DNA of 64,000 nucleotides from Filobasidium wieringae. Taxonomy: Eukaryota; Basidiomycota; Tremellomycetes; Filobasidiales; Filobasidiaceae. The stretch lies in assembly GCA_001600055.1 (NCBI GenBank), contig BCIV01000019.1:248001-312000 (forward strand). Direction: 5' to 3'. Below the pieces are notes generated by a model that did no database searches, had not been told where the DNA came from, and was given only the letters and a program-made list of their open reading frames with translations. Shown one piece after another: positions 37,143-49,015 of the stretch. Numbering within the stretch: position 1 is the first letter of the stretch; each line of letters opens with the position of its first letter. Both the position numbers and the translations under genes were made by a program.

Positions 37143-40026
37143 CTAAGCGGACCTATCAAACTTTCCACTACCTGGTTTCCTGATGTCTTTACCGATCCCT
37201 CTGAATATCTATTCAACATGAATGTCAGATTAGTCAGATTCTTGGTCCCGATCGACCGACCCTTGCAACATACCTCCGCGATCCCTGATCTGCTTTCGTA
37301 GAGCGGGTAGATGACTACAGCTCCGGAAGCGCAGAAAATCCAGATCATTCCGATTACTACCCATGCTGTAAAGCCTTTTACTCCGAAAACAGTTTGGGAG
37401 AAGAATAATGGGAGAGGCACGATCTGTCCAGATATCTGGCGTCAATAATTGCAAAACTTTGAATGGAGAGTGACTTACGATGAGGAAGATCGCTGCGAGC
37501 GTTAGAGCCGAGATGGAGGCGAAGCGGAAAGCTTTGCCAAGTCCAACGAGGTCGATTTCGGGAGCTGCGACCAACCCATCTTCGACGGCCATCTCATTCG
37601 TTTCCGCGACGTCCATCTTCTCCTTATCCAGATCCTTTTCCGTCATTTCTTCTTCATTAACAGCTTCGGTAACGGTGGATTCAGGCTTGGGGGCATTGAT
37701 CGCTCGAGTAATTTCCCAGTCGAAGTTGGCAGGTTGCAGGTAAGTCCAGCTGGTGGCAACAATAGCGCTAATTCCGAGCGAGAGGAGGTTACCGGTCAAC
37801 ATCTAACAGACCAGTAATATTGGCGTCAATGTTGGAGGGGATAGAAAGTTGGCTTTCTACCTACCTCATAATCACCTCCTAAGGTATCAACGGTAATCTC
37901 ATCGTTCAATTGCGAACAGCAAACCAACCATCCTGTACGGAAGTTGCGTCAGCCAGTGTTCAACACTGATTTGTTACCCGGATTAAAGACTTACCAACTA
38001 ATCCGCTAACAAATCCAGAAACCGCGCCAATGATGCATCCCCATTTGTTCGCTTTTCGGGATATGATACACAAAGCGATCGGCGCGACAGCCGCTCCAAG
38101 TAAAATCCCCATGAACTCGTATAACCATCCCATGGAAATGCCAATGTAGTGAAATGCGACGGATAGAGCGCCCATCACGACTGCATATCCCATGATGCAG
38201 GCGTGGCTGCAAGTAGAATTGAATCTAAGTAAATAAAAATTTGGGGGAAAAGTAGCCTCTTGCAACTCACGAAGACCACAAAATTTGCTTCTCAGTGGGG
38301 TTGGGGTTGATGTAGGTTCTGATATCACATGCATGATCAACATACGCGACCGCTCACGTTTTCTGATGAAATACTCACCCGTAAACATCATAAGTCAAGA
38401 TCGAGCTTGTAGCAATAATTTCTGCTGACGTAGCAGAGGTAACAGCCAAAAACAGCAAGACCAGCATGGCTGCAGCTCCGGCAGACCCAAGGAGAGCTAA
38501 CCCAGAGAGAGATCAGCGCACTAGCCGATTAATGGTTCATGCATCGACGGCCTACCTGCAGCAGCTTTAGGTGCAGGCAATCCGGCAGAGACCTCTGCCG
38601 CAGTCATATTGATCAGAGGATTTTCACCATGAGACAGGGCAACGGCAGCCAGTCCCAAAGTTGTAGAGAACAAGAAGGGGATACTGAACCAGGCCAAACC
38701 TCCCATCAAGAACGCCTTGACGGTCGATACGGGATCCGAAGCGATAGCCTGAAAGTGGATGAAAGTCGGTAGTCGTACTAAACATGCGCAATGGACAATA
38801 ACTTACTCGTTGGTAATAAGCTTGATCGACGAACACGGTACCGAAGTTTCTGCATGAAGGTAGGGTCACGTTAGTCTTGTGTTTAACTGTTCCCCACTTT
38901 ATCATGACTGACCCAATGATATTGATGACACCGAAGATCAAGCCATTCTTGCTTCTCATAGTCAAATAACTGCCCTCGGCGTTTCCGCTAACAGGGTGCT
39001 CTCGAGTAGCGATAGACAGCATTTCGTGCATCTGCTCGAATGAACCGATCTTGGGAGAGTTTGCGTAGACAGTAAAGACGAAGGTAAGGATGATAGCGAA
39101 AAGCACGGCGGTGTGCGTGTAATCCTGTTAGAAGCAAGTGTATGGACAGATTAGGTAATATCCAAAGCGAATGATCGATATAGTACTTACGGCAATGAGG
39201 GTCGCCCTTAAACCTCCGGAAACAACACTGTAAGGCAAAAGAGTTGCTTTCAATTGCTATGCGGCGCTTAGTCTGACGTTGTGACCTACTAAATAGCGAC
39301 TCCGAGCGGAATCAAAAAGCATGCCGCAACGGTAGACATTCCTGTCAGATCGGTCACAGTTCCGGAACCCCCTAAAATTAACATCACGGAGACGATGATG
39401 TTGGCAGATAGTCCAAAGAACAGGAAAACCAGGTGAGCCAGTTTTCCCCATCTGGCTCTGACGATTTCGAGGAAAGTGTGACAGTTTGGAGCATTTAACT
39501 TGATCTTGGAAGCGATAGAGGCGAACAGTAGGACTTGGACACAGGCACCTCCAGCGTACCACCATGGCCCAGAAATTCCAAACTTGTACGCTACGGCTGA
39601 GGATTGCAGCAGAGTCGCGGCCCACGTCCAGGCAGACACGATACTGCGTGCGGGTTCTTGAATTGTTAGCGATAATGGCAAGATGAAAGGGGCGGCATGA
39701 CTCACCCAGCGGCAATCAGACCTGGTTTGACACTGTTTTGATATATTCTTGTCAATGTCTGAGCTTACAGATCCCCAACAATCTGGTAGCATACCTTCGA
39801 CTTGCGCTGGTGAATTCCTCTGCGGTATTCGCAGTATAGTTGGAGTATCTTGTCTGAATTTTGGTCAATGCCAGCATCATGGCGGAAAAGCCTGTATCGT
39901 CGAACCAATCGCTGATCAATATCGGGATACCCTCTTAGCACCGTGGAAACAACGTGACTTACCGATACCCATGCCGATAACCACACCATATCCAGCAGCT
40001 TGAGGAAGGGGAGGTGACGAGTCCAT
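37143..40026 (-). CDS. DUR3: urea/polyamine active transporter DUR3 (SSS family)
   Basis: Sodium-solute-symporter-family urea permease of the plasma membrane. Fifteen exons from 39963-40026 to 37143-37208 give 670 residues, all in phase, including a 27-nt exon (39706-39732) encoding VKPGLIAAG and a 37-nt exon (39191-39227) encoding [12 protein letters not shown]. Family marks are [38 protein letters not shown], the LRATLIADYTHT segment, [34 protein letters not shown] and [11 protein letters not shown] hydrophilic loop rich in Glu/Asp ([15 protein letters not shown]) lies before the last helices. Three HGATAR sites (40162-40167, 40250-40255, 40349-40354) upstream fit GATA-factor nitrogen control, an inference. 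Confidence 0.93.
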
Positions 40027-40458
40027 CTTGTAGGCTTGTTCTTCGTGACGTTTGGGGAATCTAAGAGAAGGATGGACGGAAGCTCGAGGTCCACTTTTCT
40101 TTGCTCTCTATATACATTTCGGGCGAAAGAGAATCAGCCAAATCGCAGATTAGATCTTCACCTATCTCCAAGGCACGCCGAACCTCCTAATCGTTATCAA
40201 TCGCGCGCTATAATACGGAACCAAAGCGCGATATCCGTAGCTCGTCCACCTATCAAACGAGACGCTTCCCAAGACCGTAGCGCCATCGCAAGAGGCCCGA
40301 GGACGTCGGCGCTTCTCAGAGAGGAAGCACCCGGAGATTCATTGGCTGTGATAGGATTTGCTATATGCTGACGGTCATTCAGGAGAGGGATGTCCGCTCG
40401 TCAACAATGGTCCATGCCGTCGCAATCCCGTGGTCGGGCCGATGATAATTCCATCTTA
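40027..40458. promoter_or_regulatory. DUR3 promoter with GATA-type sites
   Basis: 432 bp upstream of DUR3 and downstream of the YebC/TACO1 gene. HGATAR consensus strings occur at 40162-40167 (AGATAG, minus strand), 40250-40255 (TGATAG, minus strand) and 40349-40354 (TGATAG, plus strand). Clustered GATA sites are typical of fungal nitrogen-regulated permease genes. Confidence 0.45.
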
Positions 40459-41833
40459 TTATAACCCGGATACATTTGTCCAGACCTTCACCACGTCCCC
40501 AGTTTCCTCCAGTCCATCTACCAGATTATATGCCTTGTCTGCGACCTCTTCGGAGATCAGCTCGCCCTCGTATTCCTTCTCGCTGTTTCGTATGGGTTCT
40601 TCCCCTGAAGAAGTGGGTAAACGGAGTGGTGAGTTGGGAAGAAAAGCGACCTCTACGCCTGTTACAGCAAAGGGCAGTGCCGCAGCTGTCGCCGTAGCTG
40701 AAAATAATTTTTGAGAGATATCCGACACCTCCGTAGGCGGGGTAATGACCTGATTGATGGTATACAGTCAGTCAGAATGCAATTTCACAGAACAACCGCT
40801 AATTCCACCTGCCTCATAAGAAACTGTCCCATCCTCGTCTGGCTGGCCTACTCTTACATCTTCAGCACCAGCTTCTACAGCAGCTTCGAACAGCATATCG
40901 AACGCCTGATTGCTGTCTATGGCTTCCGAGTTGAGGGAAAGGTTGATCAATCCTTTCCGTTCGAAAAGAAATGCTGTAGGTGACATTCGCCCGCTGAGGA
41001 AGACCACAAGTTTAGTCGAAGCTCGGGGATGCTGATCGATGACGGTACTGACCCGAACTTGTTCAGCTGCTCCTTAACCCTGGATACGCATCGATTGGCG
41101 TTATCCGTCAAACATTCACTACAAAGAAGACCACAGGAGATCAGCCGCTTTTTTTACGACTACTACAGTATAGAAGACGACACAAACAGGAAGGAAAGCA
41201 CGTACGTACATGATCAAGCCGACTTGACCACCTGGTCCGACCGCTTCATAAGTGATGCTTTGTAGAGCCGAGCCTTCGTTCGGATTCAACGCCTGTATAA
41301 CGTTCGGCATTTTGTCAGCTATTGAAAACAAAAGGATTGGGTGTATCAACTAGACACACCTTGTTCATGGCTTGATCAATGTTGCTCTTGGGATATCCAA
41401 TCTCTTTCGCTTTCGCTAAGATCGCCGTCAATCTTGGATTAAGGGCCGGATCGGAGGAAGCTGGCGGTCTTAATGACATGTATATCTCCTAATCCCATCC
41501 GATATAGATCGTCAAACTTAAACAATAGCTTTAGCGAAAGAGTCAGACTGACTGTAGTAATCTTGGAGAATTGAGCAGATTTCGCTAGATCAGCTGCTCC
41601 TTTTTTGTGTCTGATTTTGGACCACTTTGGTTACTCTTCTCAGTCGAGCGCTTTCGTATCTGAATTAGACTTAGAGCTAGACTGACTCGATTATGACCAG
41701 AAGGTCTTATCGCTGATTGATGTAGTTCTCGACGTAAAGCTCCTCTCATATCGCTTCTAGTGGTATAGACAGAAGAGTATCGGCCTGGCAGATTCCTGGA
41801 GATCATACTGGCAATCGAGACTGCTCCCACCAT
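40459..41833 (-). CDS. TACO1: YebC/TACO1-family mitochondrial translational activator
   Basis: Mitochondrial YebC-like protein that helps mitoribosomes translate COX1 and difficult motifs. Seven exons (41687-41833, 41553-41624, 41360-41488, 41210-41292, 41053-41118, 40789-40993, 40459-40749) give 330 residues. The first 40 residues are Arg/Ser-rich and lack acids, as in a mitochondrial presequence. Family sequence follows: GHNRWSKIRHKKGAADLAKS, the Lys/Ile-rich AKAKEIGYPKSNIDQAMNK, ITYEAVGPGGQVGLI, ECLTDNANR, MSPTAFLFERKG and the acidic AGAEDVRV. The last intron must be 40750-40788, only 39 nt; retaining it introduces an in-frame TGA. Confidence 0.92.
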
Positions 41834-42148
41834 AACGAAATCGATGAGGAGCTCAGGGAACGGCTCACTTTCAGGGCCCAGGCAACAGGCAAACGTTCGT
41901 TGTACGATATGATGCTCAATCGTTGATGGCCAGGCTTTTGCATGATGTATGCGTTATCGTTAGTGAGATCTGAGATCTGAGATCTGGTTGATCAACGTTC
42001 TACGAATCCACGCCGATCACACGGAATGATCAAACGATCATTGATCGATCAAGAACAAAAAAGTCGACATCGAATCTGATCAATCCGAGGTTATGGTATC
42101 AGCCAGCTGAAGTAAAGACGTATAGAGACCTCTTACCCTCACAACCAA
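41834..42148. promoter_or_regulatory. bidirectional promoter with ten GATC sites
   Basis: 315 bp between the YebC/TACO1 and SANT-like genes. Between about 41960 and 42090 there are ten GATC tetramers, including three tandem GAGATCT units (41965-41985) and several TGATCA-like palindromes. This is far above chance and may mark a factor-binding array. Confidence 0.5.
41965..41985. repeat. 3 copies of GAGATCT
   Basis: Three exact head-to-tail heptamers, each holding the palindrome AGATCT, at the left end of the GATC-rich promoter. Confidence 0.8.
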
Positions 42149-44496
42149 ATGGCAACTTTCGTCCCGCCTCTGCGTGACTACGCGGTCCCCCATCTTGTCC
42201 GGCCCTTCGCACTTCTTCACATCCATCCTATTCTGCTAGCCAGCTTTCCATTCATCTCAAACGAATACGAAAAACGGCAATCTTCTAGAGCTTCTAGCCT
42301 TGTACCGTCGCGTTATTTGGCAGATGATCTGCATCCAGGCAATCTGGCTGAAGAACAAGACTTGGAACCAGAGTTGATTGATGCTGTTGGACAGGTCTAT
42401 CGACTAGTCGAATATGATCAAGATCTTCTAACTTCGCTCAGCGATCACTTTGAAAGGGAGAACAGGGAAGTAGTCTTGGCTACTATCAAAGAGGCAATGG
42501 AAGGTGCCGAGGTAAATTCCTCATCCATCCAGCGAAGAAATACCACCTGAATCGTCAATCATTTTTGTATAATCTACAATCACAGACCGAAGAACAGCCA
42601 AACCCTACATCAACCCCTCCGCTACAAAGAACTGCATCTAAAACGGACTCTGCGACGTGCTCGACGATATATTCTGCTTGTCAACATCACCCATCCCCCA
42701 AAACCCCCGATCCCGCTTCTTCTTCTGCATCGATCCTTTGTGAAGATACCGCACAAGAACTCAATCGACATGCCATCGATATCTCCCAGCCCCAGTTCGC
42801 GTCTCCACTTTCTTCAGAATCAACGTATCATTTCTCCGATCAAAAGGACAACAAGCAACTCAATAATCATATTCAAGATGACGAACAATTTATGGCGAGT
42901 CTCGCTATAGTCAACGGAAACTCACCAAGCGAGAGAAGCTGCGAGGAGGCAGATGCCCCGCTTGCGATATACAGAATGGAAGATATTGGAAATCTGAATA
43001 CAATCTTTGAGAGATCAGAGGACGATCTGTACAGCTCTTCCGGACCGTTGTTTGATCACGAGGTATCCTCTTTACGTCTCTTCGAAACTTGTCACTCCAC
43101 CTTTGAAACACTCCTTGCGGATCAAACGGATGAACCTGCTCACCTTATCTCTCCCGAACTTCTCAGCAGGAACAATCAGGGAGATGAGATTGACCTGGAT
43201 CTTAGCGAATTCTTAGCCTTATCAACAAGTAGCGAAGAAATCTTGAACTGGACCCACCAGGTACCCCTATTTCAGGACAACCGCATTGTAGGACCCGGGC
43301 CTATGCTTTCTGCTGACTCGACTGGATCCACTATTTCAGAATTGGAACCGAAACCAAAGGATACAGGTATACAAGACCCCCAAAATTCAGATCCGGTCCA
43401 AATTCATGGTGAGGTTGACAACATTCAGATTGTCGCGTCAAGTGTTCTGACTTCCGCTCACTTCCTCCCTTACCCTCCGCACATCTAGAACTGATGGCTT
43501 CCCCGGCTCTGACTAGAGAAGAGCCTTCTGTCATGACACGAAAAGGAAATCACTCCAGCACCAAAACTCACAAAAGCGGGTCTTACGGTATCTCTGAACA
43601 CTATTCCCCTTGCTGTCAAACGAATTGCCAGATACCAGCACGCCCGAAGCGAAATCGACTATCCAACCCTAAGGACCTTTCAGTTTCCGAACCAGAAAGT
43701 TGTCTCGGTATCAAACATACTCAAGAGTTTAAGGTTCACCCGCCTGACTGGCTAAAGTGGGATTTCAGTGAATATGTTGAACTGTTCAGTTTGATCATGA
43801 GATATAAGATGCCGTATTGGCATAAGGGGATATACGATTTGGGTCCAGCTGTCGAGTACAAGGGGAAGAGGCGGAGTCCTAAAGTAAGGATTTCAGAGGC
43901 TGTTATGCAATTCAGTTCAGCTGAAGAAATTAACGATCCCGGTTTGCAGGCTTTGATGTGTGCCTGGTCCAGACAGCGGAAAGAGATAGAGGGTTCTCTA
44001 CGCAAGGGAACGATACGACGACTAGATGATATGATTCAGGAATTCAAACCTGCAACAACTTCCATTTTGGCGTGCGATCGGCAACAACCACGAGTGAAAT
44101 GGTGGGCGGGTCCAAAGAAAAAGAAAGACGTACTGAACGTCCCGGAAGAGCTTTACAAGCCATATGTGCGCGAGACTAAATGGCGGATCGGCGAATACAT
44201 ACACATTTGGCAGATGTTCTTCGGACATATGGAGAAGGCGATCGACTGGGATCATGTTGCACTCCAGATGGAGGGCGCACGTAAGGCACGGGACAGGACA
44301 GTGAGTCGGTCAAGCTGACCTGCGCGTCGGACGCTTAGACTGACTGCACTGCTCCTAGGAATGTGAGACTGCGTGGTACATCGTTCTGAGGTGCGAAGTA
44401 ATGGAATTCGATGAACGTGGTGACCAATCCCGAGTCGACCTCATTCATGAACCGCTCATAATGCGCAAACACATGGTCGCAAACAATCCAGCATGA
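42149..44496 (+). CDS. unknown protein with SANT/Myb-like C-terminus
   Basis: Four exons (42149-42511, 42586-43408, 43489-44300, 44359-44496) give 711 residues. Residues 1-120 look folded (AVPHLVRPFALLHIHPIL, ELIDAVGQVYRLVEYDQDLL). Residues 120-440 are Ser/Asp/Glu-rich and probably disordered. The C-terminal 260 residues are basic and Trp-rich (HPPDWLKWDFSEYVELFSLI, RVKWWAGPKKKKD). They end in WDHVALQMEGARKARDRTEC followed by ETAWYIVLR, with the spacing of a SANT/Myb third helix. The last exon is needed: without it the frame stops 6 codons after a perfect GTGAGT donor. No ortholog name was recognised; a chromatin or transcription role is inferred. Confidence 0.75.
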
Positions 44497-44681
44497 AGTT
44501 AGCCGGGGGTCTGACTGAGAGGCCGATGATGTCACCTGTAATTAAAAATGTCAGGTTCAGCCTTTTCGATAGTCGATCTCGCTCGTGTTGAAGTGGTTGA
44601 AGTGAAGGTCGTTGCCATCTAGAATCGTTGCAACATTGCAGTCGATCTAACTGGATCTACCGTAACGAAATACCCTCAGCA

Positions 44682-47220
44682 ATGGCTCCTACACCCGTTG
44701 TACCTGTTGTCCCCGTGGCACCTGTCACTATCCCGGTTCCCCAAGCCGGATATCCTGTCCCTGCTGCTTCGAGTTCGTTCTTGAGCAAGACTCAAAAATG
44801 GGTTGAGGAGAACAAGATGCTCGTCCTCGGAGCAGCAGTAGTGGCTGCCGGAGGTATGGGATACTATCTCTACACGAACCAACCTCCTGCTATCCACCCA
44901 AAGGAGAAGAATGGAGAGAGCAGTTCTGACGAGGAAAGCAAGGGATTGACCAGTGCACAAAAGAAGAAGAAGAAGAAGTCCAAGTCTAAGAAGAGCAAGA
45001 ACTTGAGCAGTGATGGACCCCTACTGGAGGAACGGGACGCAGAAGAAGTGAAGAAGCTTCAGGAGGAGCAGAGCAAGAAGCAGGCAAGTGAGGCTGAGAC
45101 CATTGTCGAGGAGACCAAATCAGTACCAAGCTACATGGAGGGAATCCCAAGTTCTGCTGAGCTGTCATCTCGGAGCTCTGATGTAAGCATTGATATTGTT
45201 GTGTAACTGGGATCCCCTAATCTTGTATGTTATCGCGCATACAGGAGCGAAAGACTTTCGCTGTCACGTTGAAGAACAGAGGAAACAAGTTGTATGCCCA
45301 GAAGCAGTTCGAGGAGGCTGCTGCTTGTTACACCAAGGCGCTCGAAGTAGCAGTGAACGAAGAGGCTGTCTATTACTCGAACCGAGCTGCTTGTGAGTAT
45401 TCTTCAAGTTACAAAACCTGAATCAAATCCTCATTTCTTGGTTGGCAGGTTGGCAAAACTTGTCCCCTCCTCAGTACGAGAAGGTATTGAAGGATTGCGA
45501 TGCTGCCCTGAAGCTGGACCCTGCCTAGTAGGTACTTGTACGCATAGAAGAGTATCGCAAGTGCTCATATCACATCCTGGATACAGCGTCAAGGCCTTGA
45601 ACCGAAGAGCTACTGCCTACGAAAACTTGAGCCGAGACGAGGAGGCACTCCGAGATTTCACTGCAACCACCATTATGGAGAGGTTCCAGAACGCAGCTGC
45701 TGCCGAAAGCGTCGAGAGAGTGTTGAAGAAGATTTCCACCAAGAAGGCGGAGGACATTATGAAGGCTCGGGAACCCAAGCTTCCTAGTTATACCTTTGTT
45801 TCTAGCTATTTGGGAGCATTCAGGGCTCGTAAGTTCCGAGAGCGGTTTAATCTCTTTCAAATAACTGAGCTTTTCACTCGGAAACAGAACCTAAATTGAC
45901 GCCCCCTGAGCTTCCTTCTGATTCTGTCAATACTGGTAACCGAACTCTGGTGATGGCCGACGAGGCGCAGACCGCTGGAGATTACAGCAGAGCCTTGATG
46001 CTTGTCAACGAGGCTATTGAACAAGGAGTCGACTCTGAGTGGACTGAGGGAGAGGCATTCGCTTACAACATGCGAGGAACCTACAAGTGAGTTTGTTATC
46101 ACTGTCCAGCCTCCGACTGTCGAGCTGATTAGCATTCGGTTTCTGCAGGTTCTTAATTGGCGATTCCGTCGGCGCCAAGGCGGACTTTGAGAAGAGTCTG
46201 GACATTAGGCCTGACTACGTCCAAAGTTTGGTCAAGGTTGCTAGCGTGCATATGGAGATAGGCGATGCCGCTGGTGCTTTCGGTGACTTTGAGGCTGCCA
46301 TCCGTCACAATGCCAACGACCCTGACATCTACTACCACCGAGGACAACGTGAGTCGATGAGTCCGCTCGCTGCGATCCATGCGATTTTGCTGACAATGTT
46401 TCTAAAAGTTTACTTCATCACTTCCGAATACGCTAAGGCTTCCGCCGACTACGACCAATCCACCGAGCTCGATAAGGACTTTGTCTTCTCGCACGTGCAA
46501 AAGGCCGTCTGCGAGTACAAGATGGGCAAGATCAGGGAGAGTATGGTTTCTTTCCGACACATCCTGAAGGAGTTCCCAGACAGATCTGAGCCTTTCAACT
46601 ACTAGTACGTGTTTATTGGATTCGAGTTCGGAGAAAATGCTCGCCAGGGCTTATCGTCAATTTGAATGTAGCGGAGAGCTCTTGCTCGACCAACAGCGAT
46701 TCGAAGATGCTGTTCACCAGTTCGGTTTGGCTATCGCCGCCGAGAAAGAAAAGTAAGCCGATTGTTTAGTTTGCAGCCTAGGGAGGCCGCTCTGATACCG
46801 TCGACCTCCTCCTTAGGCCTGGCCGAGTGAGGAACGTACTCCCATGGGTCAACAAGGCGTTGGCTGTTTTCCAATGGAAGCAAGATATGGAAATGGCGGA
46901 AGACCTCTGTAGGCAGGCCCTCGATATCGACCCCGATTGTGATGTCGCCATCGCCACTTTGGCACAATTAAGCTTGCAGCAGGGTAAGATCGCTGAAGCC
47001 ATCGAATGGTTCGAGAAGAGTGCCAAACTCGCCCGAACCGAGGTCGAATTGAGCACCGCTATCACTTGTGAGTCGCCGGGAATCGTGCCTTGCCGTCAGA
47101 CACCTACTAACCCGAGGTTCGTTCACTACAGATGAACACGCCTCGAGAGCTCAACTGGCGTTCTTGCAGAACTACCCTCAGATGGCTGAACGTCTGGGAC
47201 AGCTCGCTCAGCAAATATGA
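44682..47220 (+). CDS. TOM70: TOM70 mitochondrial import receptor
   Basis: Outer-membrane TPR receptor for carrier and presequence proteins delivered by Hsp70/Hsp90. Ten exons (44682-45182, 45245-45392, 45449-45527, 45587-45828, 45888-46086, 46149-46348, 46409-46604, 46672-46752, 46817-47067, 47132-47220) give 661 residues. The N-terminal anchor is [20 protein letters not shown], followed by a Lys-rich linker. TPR units include [99 protein letters not shown] and [18 protein letters not shown]. The ATG at 44682 is preferred over the in-frame ATG at 44628, whose extension holds no family sequence. Confidence 0.94.
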
Positions 47221-48268
47221 TGATTACGCTTTGAGATGACCAAATGAATGTATATCAGGAGGAATGTGCTATAGTGCCCCAGATTATATGAAACACCACA
47301 TTCCCAAACCGTTCTTGTGGGGTTGTTTGGACCGTCGCCGTCATCATAGGCGTGATTTCTATCTGACCAAGTCAGGTCACCTCGTCCCGCCTCGTTCAAT
47401 TCTGATCATCCGTCACTTGTGATCAAGTGAAAAGGACATGGCGTATCATGTCTGACTGGCAAAAGCAAGGTTGCTACTGGTAAATCTCCATGACATCCAA
47501 ACCCTAACTTAGGGATTTCTTCAAATCAAAATTGAGAAGTATGAACTGGAGTAGCAGGGTGAGGATTATCTTGTATAATTGGCTGCAAGGTAATGATAGA
47601 AGGATCACCTATCATAATACCGGGAGCAGCTCCAGAGGCATGGGTGGCCAGAAACTTTTGCGCAACCTCGATTCTTGCAAGCTGTAACATTGGAGTGATC
47701 TGATCGAACCTTATGTCATAATCTTATGGCAGGAACACACAGGTCATAAGGAATCTGCCCTTTAACCAGCGATGGATGATACTGCCATCATCCGGTCCAA
47801 TATCAACTGCGATGGAGGTTGTACGGGAATAGAAGACAGGCAAGGAGGTAGGAAAATCAGGGCGCTGAAGGCTTATTCTACATCTCAAGAGAACTGGTCG
47901 AGTAGGGCGCGTTCGTTTGAGGTTCCGATTTATGGTCATAATCATAATCATCTTCAACATATCAAAATCAACATCATATCGCTCATGATCAGCTCCAAAT
48001 CCACTCATTTCTCATTCCACGTCCGATCCCAAAGGTCATCAGCAAGACGGACCCGATTTTCAAGCGGAGGCAGCATCGCCGGCAGCTATCCCACCGCAAC
48101 GAAACAAAGGATACGGTTTAGCCAAGAGAGCGAGCGCGAGAAGATGATGACGGTTGATGAGAAAGACGAACCGGTGACTTTCTGCTTGATCTCGGCGGCA
48201 GTAGGGTGGTCGGCTTTGTCCAATAGCTAAAGGGGCATAGGGAGGCGAGGGTGCAGGATGATGGTCAG
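47221..48268. other. convergent intergenic region, no supported gene
   Basis: About 1.05 kb between the 3' ends of TOM70 and the acyl-CoA-binding protein gene. Short open frames near 47724-48272 on both strands overlap each other and show no domain. I see no RNA gene. Confidence 0.5.
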
Positions 48269-48764
48269 TCAAAGCGGATCGTATTGCTGCCCCGCGCCCT
48301 CTCCCACCCCGACAATATAGAGGGGAAGAGAAGGACAGACAAGCCCATCAGAAAACTCACAGCGAAGAAGGCCTGAACGTATTCCTTCATGGCGACCTCC
48401 TTGTCCTTACCCTTCTGACTCTCCCAAGCGGTCCATTTACCTTTCTCGGTGAACTGCATCATTCCCGGTTTAGGGGAGGTGTTATCACCCTCATTGGCTT
48501 GTTTGAAGAGCCCGTAGAACTGTGGGGTAATAGGAAATGATCAGGGGGAGAGGAGAGTGACGAGTAAGTATGAGAATATGAAAAGGATGAGAAATACGAG
48601 GACGAACGAGCTTCTGATCTTCCAAGCTTGTCTGGACGGGACCGTCCTTTGGGAGTTCACGGACTAGTTTGACCGCGGTGTCGAATTCGGCTTTGGTACG
48701 GGCGCTTTTGTGAGGAGGGCTTCAGCTTTGGGATACTTGGTATGAGCGATGTTACCTACGACAT
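48269..48764 (-). CDS. ACB1: acyl-CoA-binding protein
   Basis: Small cytosolic carrier of long-chain acyl-CoA esters. Four coding exons (48760-48764, 48608-48719, 48361-48519, 48269-48286) give 97 residues against the usual 86-100. The first coding exon is only ATG plus two bases; the second opens with PPHKSARTKAEFDTAVKLV. Family residues are LPKDGPVQTSLEDQKLFYGL, FKQANEGDNTSPKPGMMQF (binding-site Tyr and Lys), KGKWTAWESQKGKDKEVAMK and EYVQAFFAQYDPL. All phases fit. The short exon 1 was placed because no ATG is available in frame within exon 2. Confidence 0.9.
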
Positions 48765-49015
48765 TATTTGCTGTAGTGTGGTTTGTATTTATATTTTGTA
48801 TGAAGAAGGTTTCCTTTGATGTGAATTGATGATGTGGATGAACGATACGGCGGGGAATGACGATTTACGGACATGATATCGTTTTGTGCGGTAACAACGA
48901 TGTCCGTGTCCAATGATGGGTAACGAGTCGGTTGATGTACGGGCATGACCGGTTCAACCATTCATGTCTCAACTTTTGTTAAATCGGTCTTTCGCTCATT
49001 CAAATCTGAAACACA
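48765..49015. promoter_or_regulatory. bidirectional promoter of ACB1 and YTH1
   Basis: 251 bp between divergent start codons. It is AT-rich near the ACB1 side (TATTTATATTTTG at 48787) and must hold both promoters. Confidence 0.55.

Noticed and set aside
41965..41985. CRISPR-like array
   Set aside because: Units are 7 nt and directly adjacent with no spacers; the genome is eukaryotic.
44628..44681. Upstream in-frame ATG for TOM70
   Set aside because: Adds 18 residues unlike any TOM70 N-terminus; the ATG at 44682 directly precedes the Pro-rich and anchor segments.
47724..48272. Opposing short frames 3' of TOM70
   Set aside because: Mutually overlapping on both strands and without protein-like character.
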